Assembly: GCA_946405695.1 (NCBI GenBank)
Contig: CAMJIA010000087.1
Span: 1 to 5,686, forward strand
Reading direction: 5' to 3'
Origin: an uncultured Prevotellaceae bacterium
GTDB taxonomy: Bacteria; Bacteroidota; Bacteroidia; Bacteroidales; Bacteroidaceae
Length of the DNA: 5,686 nt
Shown here: positions 1 through 5,686 of the stretch, in pieces
Position numbering within the stretch: the stretch's first letter is position 1
Layout: every line of letters begins with the position of its first letter
Position numbers and translations under genes: made by a program
Notes under the pieces: model-generated
What the model was told of the DNA's origin: nothing
What the model saw: only the letters and a program-made list of their open reading frames with translations
Database searches by the model: none

Positions 1-491
1 CCGACGACAAGTTCGAGGGACAGGTGACGCAGGTGCGCCAGGAGGCTACCACCACCAGCAATGTGGTAACCTACGAGGTTGTCATCTCAGCCCCCAACAA
101 GGACCTGAAGCTGAAGCCCGGACTGACTGCCAACGTCACTATCTATACGTTGGAGAAGAACGATGTGCTGGCTGTTCCCGCCAAGGCACTGCGCTTTACG
201 CCCAACGAGGCACTGCTGAAGGACGGACAACAGATAGAAGATCTGGAAGTACCCATGAAGGTATGGACGCTGGAGGGTAACACTTTCAAGGCCCACAAGG
301 TAGAGATTGGTACCACCAACGGCATGCTGACCGAGATTATCAGTGGCATCAGCGAGGGCACCGACGTCCTCGTAGACTTCAAGATTAGCGGTGGCGAAAT
401 GGAGCAGGCCGGCCAGCAGGCACAGAACCCCTTCATGCCTCGTCCACGTAACAACAGAAATCAGCAAGGCGGACAACAGCAGAAGAAGTAA
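1..491 (+). CDS. MacA/HlyD-family efflux periplasmic adaptor subunit, C-terminal part (5' partial)
   Basis: The reading frame is open from the left edge (first full codon at 3) to TAA at 489-491, giving 162 residues; family members are usually about 350-420, so more than half is missing. A GTG at 24 lies inside the domain and is not the real start. Near the beginning, the segment around TTTSNVVTYEVVI followed by LKPGLTANVTI is typical of the beta-barrel and membrane-proximal region of MacA-type adaptors. VLAVPAKALRF and the later SGISEGTDVLVDF fit the last beta domain. The protein ends in a Gln/Asn/Gly-rich, basic tail after about residue 135, probably disordered. Such adaptors are anchored in the inner membrane and link an ABC permease to a TolC-type outer-membrane channel. 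The ATPase and permease genes follow directly, supporting this role. The exported substrate cannot be read from the sequence. Confidence 0.9.
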   Translation, partial: DDKFEGQVTQVRQEATTTSNVVTYEVVISAPNKDLKLKPGLTANVTIYTLEKNDVLAVPAKALRFTPNEALLKDGQQIEDLEVPMKVWTLEGNTFKAHKVEIGTTNGMLTEIISGISEGTDVLVDFKISGGEMEQAGQQAQNPFMPRPRNNRNQQGGQQQKK

Positions 492-520
492 AAAGTCTGA
501 TGTAAGATGTAAGAAGTATG
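486..520 (+). repeat. Heptamer array 1, between adaptor and ATPase genes
   Basis: Five consecutive 7-base units lie in phase: AAGTAAA, AAGTCTG, ATGTAAG, ATGTAAG and AAGTATG. The first contains the TAA stop of the adaptor gene and the last supplies the ATG start of the ATPase gene, so the array fills the junction exactly. The two central units are identical and the outer ones degenerate. The 17 bases at 502-518 recur exactly at 1282-1298 in the next junction. The + strand is nearly free of C (one C, at 497), so this part of the mRNA should be unstructured. Function is unknown; a spacer or translation-initiation role is inference. Confidence 0.75.
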
Positions 521-1273
521 GATGACAATAGAAAAGTTGTTATAGAGCTGCAGAACGTAAAGCGGTACTTCCAGGTGGGCTCGGAAACGGTGAAAGCCCT
601 GAGGGGCGTCTCGTTCAAAATCTACGAGGGCGAGTTCGTCACCATCCAGGGTACATCAGGCTCCGGCAAGTCCACGCTGCTGAACCAGCTGGGCTGTCTG
701 GACACGCCCACAAGCGGCGAGTACTTCCTGGACGGCATCTCGGTGCGCACCATGTCGAAGACCCAGCGTGCCCACCTGAGGAACCAGAAGATTGGCTTCG
801 TGTTCCAGAACTACAATCTGCTGGCGAAGACTACGGCCGTAGAGAACGTGGAGCTTCCCCTGATGTACAACTCGAAATACGATGCGCGCCAGCGTCGCCG
901 TGCTGCCATCAAGGCCCTGCAGGCCGTGGGGTTGGGCGACCGTCTGTACCACAAGTCGAACCAGATGTCGGGTGGTCAGATGCAGCGTGTTGCCATTGCC
1001 CGTGCGCTGGTTAACGAGCCTGCCGTGCTGCTGGCCGACGAGGCTACTGGTAACCTGGACACCCGCACCTCGTTCGAGATGCTGGTCTTGTTCCAAGAGC
1101 TCTACAAGCAGGGCCACACCATTATCTTCGTGACCCACAACCCTGAGATTGCCGAATACAGCAGTCGCAACATCAACCTGCGCGACGGCAAGATTCGTGA
1201 GGACACCATCAACGAGAATATCAAGTCGGCAGCAGAGGCCCTCGCCAAGTTGCCAGCACCTGTGGACGATTGA
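518..1273 (+). CDS. ABC transporter ATP-binding protein, MacB/LolD type
   Basis: This 251-residue protein is a complete single nucleotide-binding domain. Visible motifs are Walker A GTSGSGKS (45-52), Q-loop Gln97 in FVFQN, signature MSGGQMQR (150-157), Walker B ending in LLADE with catalytic Glu175, D-loop NLD (179-181) and switch His207 in FVTHN. The ADEATGNLD run matches the MacB/LolD/FtsE group, with Ala where Pro is commoner. It should sit on the cytoplasmic face and hydrolyse ATP to drive the permease encoded next. The last 25 or so residues, after RDGKIRED, are a charged and Ala-rich extension. The ATG at 518 is chosen because it starts the domain at the usual distance and lies 26 bases after the adaptor stop; no Shine-Dalgarno is apparent, which is normal for Bacteroidota. 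Transport direction and family are well supported; the substrate is not known. Confidence 0.95.
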   Translation: MDDNRKVVIELQNVKRYFQVGSETVKALRGVSFKIYEGEFVTIQGTSGSGKSTLLNQLGCLDTPTSGEYFLDGISVRTMSKTQRAHLRNQKIGFVFQNYNLLAKTTAVENVELPLMYNSKYDARQRRRAAIKALQAVGLGDRLYHKSNQMSGGQMQRVAIARALVNEPAVLLADEATGNLDTRTSFEMLVLFQELYKQGHTIIFVTHNPEIAEYSSRNINLRDGKIREDTINENIKSAAEALAKLPAPVDD

Positions 1274-1300
1274 TGTAAGAAGTAAGATGTAAGAAGTAAG
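1273..1300 (+). repeat. Heptamer array 2, between ATPase and permease genes
   Basis: Four 7-base units, ATGTAAG and AAGTAAG alternating, make two exact copies of the 14-mer ATGTAAGAAGTAAG (1273-1286 and 1287-1300). The array begins on the last base of the ATPase stop codon and ends 5 bases before the permease ATG at 1306. It contains no C on the + strand. Each unit carries TAA, and because 7 is not a multiple of 3 the four TAAs (1276, 1283, 1290, 1297) close all three forward frames. It shares 17 identical bases with array 1. Confidence 0.85.
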
Positions 1301-1305
1301 ACAAT

Positions 1306-2520
1306 ATGAATTTACTGAACCTATTTAAGATAAGCATCAGGGCTGTAGCCAACAACAAGATGAGATCATTCCTCTCCATGTTGGGTATCATTATCGGTGT
1401 AGCTGCCGTTATCATCATGATGAGTATCGGTCAGGGCTCGAAAGAGAGCATCCGTGCCGAACTATCCACCATGGGTACCAACCTGTTGACCATCCGTCCG
1501 GGTGCCGACATGCGTGGTGGCGTGCGCCAAGACCCGTCGGCCATGCAGACACTGAAGATAGCCGACTACGAGCGTATCATGCGTGAGAAGAAGTTTGTGT
1601 CGAAGGTGTCCCCTGAGGTTACCGCCAGCGGTCAGGCCATCTACGGCAACAACAATACCACCACGTCGATGTATGGTGAGTCGACAGAATATCTCGACAT
1701 CAAGCAATGGAGCGTAGAGGAAGGCGACTGCTTCACTGAAGAAGACATCAAGAAGGCCGCGAAGGTGTGCGTCATAGGTGCCACCGTCGTCAAGGAGTTG
1801 TTCAATGGTCACGACCCCATTGGCAAGACCATCCGTTTCAAGAGCATTCCTATGCGCGTCATCGGTGTGCTGAAGTCGAAAGGCTACAACTCGTGGGGCA
1901 TGGACCAGGACAACGTCGTCATAGCGCCCTACACCACCGTGATGAAGCGTATTGCTGCCCAGACCTACTTCTCCAGCATTGTCTGTTCGGCACTCACCGA
2001 AGAGCTGTCAGATGCCGCCATTGAGGAACTAACACAGATGCTGCGCGACAACCATAAACTGAAGGGCGAGGCTGTCGACGACTTCACCATCCGTTCGCAG
2101 GCAGAAATGATGGAGACCATGTCCAGCACGATGGATACCGTAACCATTATTCTCGTCGTTGCTGCCGCCTTCTCATTGCTCGTAGCAGGTATCGGCATTA
2201 TGAACATCATGCTGGTGTCAGTTACCGAACGCACCAAGGAGATAGGCCTGCGCATGGCCGTAGGAGCCACGGGCCCTGTCATCTCGCTGCAGTTCCTGAT
2301 AGAGTCGGTACTTATCTCCGTGACTGGCGGACTGTTGGGTGTCCTCGTGGGCGTTGCCGCCAGCACTTTTGTAGCATCCTTCGGTATGCCGTCAAGCGTA
2401 CCGGCCTGGTCTATCTACGTGTCCTTCCTCGTGTGCGTCTGCATTGGCGTACTCTTTGGATATATCCCTGCCCAAAAGGCCGCCAACATGGACCCCATAG
2501 AAGCCATCCGTCATGAGTAA
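1306..2520 (+). CDS. MacB-type ABC transporter permease (FtsX/MacB_PCD family)
   Basis: This 404-residue inner-membrane protein has the four-helix MacB topology. A short cytoplasmic N-terminus containing RAVANNKMRSFLSMLGI leads into helix 1 (about 22-42). A large periplasmic domain follows (about 43-275), then helix 2 (about 278-305), the cytoplasmic coupling stretch ERTKEIGLRMAVGA (308-321), helix 3 (about 327-358) and helix 4 (about 368-388). The C-terminus DPIEAIRHE is typical of the family. Added to the separate 251-residue ATPase it equals the size of a fused MacB of roughly 650 residues, so the pair is a split MacB. In this family the periplasmic domain meets the adaptor, and ATP hydrolysis moves cargo from the periplasm toward an outer-membrane channel. 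Its last 8 bases overlap the kinase start (ATGAGTAA), suggesting translational coupling. Known cargos of relatives include macrolides, peptides and lipoproteins; the cargo here is unknown. Confidence 0.94.
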   Translation: MNLLNLFKISIRAVANNKMRSFLSMLGIIIGVAAVIIMMSIGQGSKESIRAELSTMGTNLLTIRPGADMRGGVRQDPSAMQTLKIADYERIMREKKFVSKVSPEVTASGQAIYGNNNTTTSMYGESTEYLDIKQWSVEEGDCFTEEDIKKAAKVCVIGATVVKELFNGHDPIGKTIRFKSIPMRVIGVLKSKGYNSWGMDQDNVVIAPYTTVMKRIAAQTYFSSIVCSALTEELSDAAIEELTQMLRDNHKLKGEAVDDFTIRSQAEMMETMSSTMDTVTIILVVAAAFSLLVAGIGIMNIMLVSVTERTKEIGLRMAVGATGPVISLQFLIESVLISVTGGLLGVLVGVAASTFVASFGMPSSVPAWSIYVSFLVCVCIGVLFGYIPAQKAANMDPIEAIRHE

Positions 2521-3571
2521 AGAAAGGTATAATTTCCAGTTCTCCATCAACAAACATGTGGCTGGCGCTTGCCATATGACCTTATGGGCGTATATGTTCC
2601 TGTCGCCCATGACATTCTGGAGAGGAACGGGTATTACCCTACCCCACTATCTGATGATCTCCATGCAGCCACTGCTGCTGATGATTGTGTTCTACACGAA
2701 TTACCTGTACCTGGCACCCAAGTACTTCGTATCAGGCAAGCACCGCTATGACCTGCTCATCAATATCGTGCTCATCTCCTCACTGGGAACATTCCTGCAC
2801 TACTGGATGGACTGGGCCAACGATATCTTCATGCCACGCATGCACCGCGACACCGACACGCTGGGAACGTTCACGTATATTCTACGCGACAGTCTGAACT
2901 TGGCAGTCTTTGCAGCGGGTGCTACGGCACTGGCACTGGCACGCCGCTGGGTAACTGCCGACCAGAGGCTGAAAGAGCTGGAAGCCGCCCGTGCACAAGC
3001 CGAACTGCGTAACCTACGCAACCAGATCAACCCCCACTTCCTGCTCAACACGCTGAACAATATCTATGCACTGACTGCTTTTGACGCCGCCAAGGCACAA
3101 GAGGCCATTCAGGAGTTGTCGAAGATGATGCGCCACATCCTCTACGACTACCAGAAACCCATGATTCCCCTCAAGGATGAGATAGAGTTTCTGGAGAACT
3201 ATGTCAAACTGATGCGCATCAGACTGCCCGAATCCGTAGAAGTCCTTTTCAACGCCCAACAGCCTGCGGGTAGCATAGAGGTGGCTCCAATGATTCTCAT
3301 CTCCCTGATAGAGAATGCCTTCAAGCACGGCATTAGCCCAACAGAGAAATCGTTTATACATATCAACATCAGTACCGATGGACACCAACTGGTCTGCGCC
3401 ATAGAGAACTCGAACAACCCCAAGACCTCTTCCGACCATAGCGGTCACGGCATCGGACTACAACAGGTCCAGCGCCGCCTGGAACTCGCCTACCCCAACC
3501 GCTACACTTGGGAGCAAGGCACCAAAGATGATAACAAAACATATTATTCAACAATAACAATTCAATTATGA
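2513..3571 (+). CDS. LytS/YehU-family sensor histidine kinase (His_kinase domain)
   Basis: This 352-residue protein has about four membrane helices in the N-terminal 145 residues (near 17-33, 46-66, 80-97 and 124-144). A short charged coiled-coil-like linker follows (about 148-168), then the kinase core. The core begins LRNQINPHFLLN, with phospho-acceptor His175, the hallmark of the LytS group. The N-box is LIENAFKHG with Asn268, and the ATP-lid glycines are GHGIGL (311-316). No extracellular sensor domain is visible: the longest loop between helices, about 25 residues, lies between the third and fourth. It should autophosphorylate at the inner membrane and pass phosphate to the response regulator encoded next. 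The ATG at 2513 overlaps the permease stop by 8 bases, and the gene's own TGA overlaps the regulator ATG by 4, so all three products are probably made in step. The stimulus is unknown; the linked exporter makes envelope stress or an exported compound plausible. Confidence 0.94.
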   Translation: MSKERYNFQFSINKHVAGACHMTLWAYMFLSPMTFWRGTGITLPHYLMISMQPLLLMIVFYTNYLYLAPKYFVSGKHRYDLLINIVLISSLGTFLHYWMDWANDIFMPRMHRDTDTLGTFTYILRDSLNLAVFAAGATALALARRWVTADQRLKELEAARAQAELRNLRNQINPHFLLNTLNNIYALTAFDAAKAQEAIQELSKMMRHILYDYQKPMIPLKDEIEFLENYVKLMRIRLPESVEVLFNAQQPAGSIEVAPMILISLIENAFKHGISPTEKSFIHINISTDGHQLVCAIENSNNPKTSSDHSGHGIGLQQVQRRLELAYPNRYTWEQGTKDDNKTYYSTITIQL

Positions 3572-4278
3572 TTATCAACTGCGCCATTATCGACGACGAG
3601 CCCTTAGCAGCAGGTCTGCTGAAGAGCTACGCAGAGAAGACACCATTTCTGAACCTTGTCGGCACCTACGGAAGTGCCGTAGAAGCCATGAAGGAGATAC
3701 GCAACAATCCGGTAGATCTATTGTACCTCGACATACAGATGCCCGAACTCTCAGGCATTGAGTTTGCAAAAATACTGCCCAAGGATACAAAAGTTATCTT
3801 CACTACTGCCTTTCAGCAGTATGCCATCGAAGGCTACAAAGTGTCGGCCCTGGACTACCTGATGAAGCCTGTCAGCTATGAGGACTTCCTGAAGGCTTCC
3901 AACAAGGCATTGGAGTGGTTCAGTATTACCCAGAAGCAACAAACCTACGCTACCGATCGCTTCATGTATGTGAAGAGTGATTACAAACTGGTACGTGTAT
4001 CGTTGGATGACATCCTCTATATTGAGGGACTGAAGGACTACATCCGCATTTACCTGCAAGACGGAACGAAGATTATGAGTCTGATGAACATGAAAAAACT
4101 GGAAGACTACCTGCCACGTCCGGAGTTCCTGCGTACTCATCGCTCATACATCGTCCACATGTCGAAAGCAGAGGCTATTGAGCGTTTCCGCATCGTCTTC
4201 GGAGACCAGTATCTGCCTATCTCTGACAGTTACAAAGAGGACGTACAGCAGTATTTCGACTCACACACCCTATCGTAA
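3568..4278 (+). CDS. LytTR-family (LytR/AlgR type) response regulator
   Basis: This 236-residue protein has a receiver domain (about 3-115) followed by a LytTR DNA-binding domain (about 132-230). Receiver residues are the acidic pair Asp9/Asp10 in IIDDE, the phospho-acceptor Asp55 in YLDIQMP, Thr79/Thr80 in IFTTAF and Lys100 in LMKP. The second domain shows FMYVKSDYKLVRV, DILYIEGLKDYIRIY and FLRTHRSYIV, all typical of LytTR. On phosphorylation such proteins usually dimerise and bind paired direct-repeat DNA sites. The likely partner is the kinase just upstream, whose TGA overlaps this ATG (ATGA). The start region is locally AT-rich (about 3533-3567), which should keep the initiation site open. 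Target promoters are not visible; self-regulation of the operon from a promoter left of the window is a common arrangement but only inferred here. Confidence 0.95.
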   Translation: MIINCAIIDDEPLAAGLLKSYAEKTPFLNLVGTYGSAVEAMKEIRNNPVDLLYLDIQMPELSGIEFAKILPKDTKVIFTTAFQQYAIEGYKVSALDYLMKPVSYEDFLKASNKALEWFSITQKQQTYATDRFMYVKSDYKLVRVSLDDILYIEGLKDYIRIYLQDGTKIMSLMNMKKLEDYLPRPEFLRTHRSYIVHMSKAEAIERFRIVFGDQYLPISDSYKEDVQQYFDSHTLS

Positions 4279-4283
4279 GAATT

Positions 4284-5192
4284 ATGAACAACGATATCCT
4301 ATTGAAGAACGTTGACCTTCTCTCTCGCCATACGGAGCCGGAGGTACGCATGATGCCGAAAACAATAGCACCATTGCCATCGGTAGAAAAGGTGAAACAG
4401 ATAGTTACGTTGGTGAAGAATATTATCTTCCCCGACTACTTCAACAAGCGACAGCCCGACGAGACTATCCGCTCGTACAACATCGGTGTACACATGCAAG
4501 AACTGCAGCGCCTACTCCAGAAGGAAATTGCCCACGGACTGCAATTCTGTGAAGATTGTGACTGTATCAAGACCAAAGAACAGGTCTATCAGGAAGCCGA
4601 GCGACTGACACTGGCGTTCATCGACACTTTGCCCGAGCTGAAGCGCGTGCTCTACACCGATATTCAGGCGATGTTCGACAACGACCCCGCTGCACCTAAC
4701 TATGGTGAGGTTATCTTCTGCTATCCTGTAGTCAACGCCATGACCCACTACCGCATCGCCCACCGTCTGCACGAGTTGAAGGTGCCCGTCATTCCGCGTA
4801 TTATTACAGAACAGGCCCACTCGAAGACGGGTATCGACATCCATCCGGGTGCCACTATCGGTGAGTATTTTGCCATTGACCACGGCACAGGCGTTGTTAT
4901 CGGTGAGACCAGCATCATCGGCAACCATGTCACACTCTACCAAGGTGTCACGCTGGGTGCTAAGAGTTTCAAGTATGATGCCGACGGAAATATGCTCAAC
5001 GTACCTCGTCACCCAATTATCGAAGACCATGTGACGATATACTCCAACGCCTCTGTACTTGGACGCATCACCATTGGACACCACTCCACTATCGGTGGTA
5101 ACATCTGGCTGACGCACGACGTTCCCCCCTACTCTCGCATCCTGCAGTCGAAGGCTGTTGATGCCTCATACGAAGGAGGCTTAGGAATCTGA
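4284..5192 (+). CDS. cysE: Serine O-acetyltransferase (CysE/EpsC type)
   Basis: This 302-residue enzyme transfers acetyl from acetyl-CoA to L-serine, giving O-acetylserine, the precursor of cysteine, in the cytoplasm. The first 130 or so residues are the helical domain. The C-terminal half is a left-handed beta-helix of hexapeptide repeats (about 183-285, for example IHPGATIGEYFAID and VIGETSIIG). By hand comparison with E. coli CysE the key residues are kept: Asp134 in NDPA, Asp185 in IDIHP, Asp199/His200 in IDHGTG and His243 in PRHPI. An insertion of about ten residues between VTLGA and RHP, and the YRIAH / TEQAH stretch, fit the longer EpsC-type branch. The protein ends GGLGI, with a C-terminal Ile like the tail by which E. 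coli CysE (ending GDGI) binds cysteine synthase. The gene starts 5 bases after the regulator stop, so co-transcription is likely. It is followed by a strong terminator. Confidence 0.93.
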   Translation: MNNDILLKNVDLLSRHTEPEVRMMPKTIAPLPSVEKVKQIVTLVKNIIFPDYFNKRQPDETIRSYNIGVHMQELQRLLQKEIAHGLQFCEDCDCIKTKEQVYQEAERLTLAFIDTLPELKRVLYTDIQAMFDNDPAAPNYGEVIFCYPVVNAMTHYRIAHRLHELKVPVIPRIITEQAHSKTGIDIHPGATIGEYFAIDHGTGVVIGETSIIGNHVTLYQGVTLGAKSFKYDADGNMLNVPRHPIIEDHVTIYSNASVLGRITIGHHSTIGGNIWLTHDVPPYSRILQSKAVDASYEGGLGI

Positions 5193-5212
5193 TTCCTGTA
5201 ATAAAAAGCATA

Positions 5213-5240
5213 AAAAAAGAGGGTTGCAGCCCTCTTTTTT
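5213..5240. terminator. Bidirectional intrinsic terminator
   Basis: An 11-bp perfect stem pairs AAAAAAGAGGG (5213-5223) with CCCTCTTTTTT (5230-5240) around the loop TTGCAG. On the + strand the stem ends in six T, and on the - strand in seven T (complement of 5212-5218). It lies 20 bases after the cysE stop and 20 bases after the stop of the convergent - strand gene, so it can serve both. Confidence 0.9.
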
Positions 5241-5260
5241 CTATCTGTATGTGTTAGTGA

Positions 5261-5686
5261 CTATTGCTTAGCGAAACAACCCGTTCCAGTAGCATGATAT
5301 TCTCCGACGACAGTTCCGCGAGTGATACCGCGTGTTGTCCAATAGTCCCAGTTGAACATATTGTCGTAGCTGAGCGTAAAGTGAGTACGGGTATCGCAGT
5401 AGCCATCATCCATATTTCCACTGAAGTGGTAGTCGTCCAACATATAGTCGTAGATGATGACGTCGGTATAGTCGCGGTCGTAGTACTGGATGCGGATGTT
5501 GCCACGTACTACCTCCCATTTGAAATCACAGTACCAGTAGTCTGACGGACGACGGGCATCGTAGTCAACCTCATAGCCCCAACCACCATAAGCATTCTCG
5601 CGTTCGAAATAGAAAGCGGTGCGATAAGAGTTTCCTGTCAGGCCCCAACGGTCGTAATAGTAATTATCTATATATCCTGTCCAAGT
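5261..5686 (-). CDS. Tyr/Asp/Trp-rich protein of unknown function, C-terminal part (5' partial)
   Basis: The - strand frame is open from the right edge to TAG at 5263-5261, giving 141 residues with no internal stop; the start lies outside the window. The internal ATG at 5443 is not a credible start, because the same composition continues upstream of it. The visible part has about 21 Tyr, 17 Asp and 7 Trp. It is built of alternating short strands such as YYYDRWGLTG, FKWEVVRGNIRIQYYD and DYMLDDYHFSG, suggesting an all-beta fold. From memory of Bacteroidales genomes this resembles small secreted or lipoprotein-type hypothetical proteins, possibly lipocalin-like, but no named family can be assigned. 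A signal peptide or lipobox cannot be judged because the N-terminus is missing. The three Cys residues (in YCDF, GYCDT and GCFAKQ) could form disulfides if exported. It is convergent with cysE and shares only the terminator with it. Confidence 0.8.
   Translation of the reverse strand, partial: TWTGYIDNYYYDRWGLTGNSYRTAFYFERENAYGGWGYEVDYDARRPSDYWYCDFKWEVVRGNIRIQYYDRDYTDVIIYDYMLDDYHFSGNMDDGYCDTRTHFTLSYDNMFNWDYWTTRGITRGTVVGEYHATGTGCFAKQ

Noticed and set aside
486..1300. Heptamer arrays as LytTR binding sites or a CRISPR-like array
   Set aside because: LytTR sites are usually pairs of roughly 9-10 base direct repeats spaced by whole helical turns and placed in promoters, not 7-base tandem units at internal operon junctions. 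There are no spacers as in CRISPR.
4279..4283. A separate promoter for cysE in the gap after the regulator
   Set aside because: The gap is only 5 bases, and no TTTG / TAnnTTTG pair was noticed in the end of the regulator gene. Absence by eye does not exclude a weak internal start.
4734..5012. Possible loss of a catalytic His in the serine acetyltransferase (the FHALQ His of E. coli aligns with Asn151)
   Set aside because: Counting along E. coli CysE from memory, the catalytic His158 is the one in LDHATG and His193 is in DRHPKI. Both are present here (His200 and His243), so the active site looks intact.
4512..5117. Long open frame of 201 codons on the - strand inside cysE, and similar ones inside the ATPase (656-1138) and regulator (3751-4140) genes
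   Set aside because: They lie wholly antisense to well-supported genes with intact motifs, and their translations show no recognisable domain. They are explained by codon bias on the coding strand.
5264..5545. A + strand open frame of 93 codons over the right-hand region
   Set aside because: It is opposite the - strand frame, which is open to the window edge and has a coherent beta-rich composition ending at a terminator. The + strand translation is low-complexity Val/Ile/Ser sequence.

Overview
The window looks like a chromosomal segment from a Bacteroidales bacterium, most likely Prevotella or a close relative. This rests on the protein types, a roughly 50% GC composition, start codons without a clear Shine-Dalgarno sequence, and the split MacA/MacB exporter next to a LytS/LytTR regulatory pair. 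The genus is inferred from style and was not checked by a search.

Positions 1-5192 hold six genes on the + strand, packed like one operon. In order they are the C-terminal part of a MacA/HlyD-type periplasmic adaptor (cut by the left edge), a MacB/LolD-type ABC ATPase, a four-helix MacB-type permease, a LytS-family membrane histidine kinase, a LytTR response regulator and a CysE/EpsC-type serine O-acetyltransferase. The ATPase and permease together are about as long as a fused MacB, so this is a split MacB. The first two gene junctions carry arrays of a 7-base repeat. The next two are stop/start overlaps of 8 and 4 bases, and the last gap is 5 bases.

Positions 5193-5260 are non-coding and contain a symmetric 11-bp hairpin with A and T tracts, which should terminate transcription from both sides. 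Beyond it, on the - strand, lies the C-terminal 141 residues of an unrecognised protein very rich in Tyr, Asp and Trp; its start is beyond the right edge.

Together, the adaptor, ATPase and permease should form an ATP-driven tripartite exporter with an outer-membrane TolC-like protein outside the window. The kinase/regulator pair probably controls this operon or a related envelope response. The serine acetyltransferase makes O-acetylserine for cysteine synthesis; its tight linkage to an exporter and its regulators is the least expected part of the layout. No clearly new defence or mobile system is visible. The best candidates for a second look are the heptamer arrays, the exporter-kinase-cysE linkage and the aromatic - strand protein.
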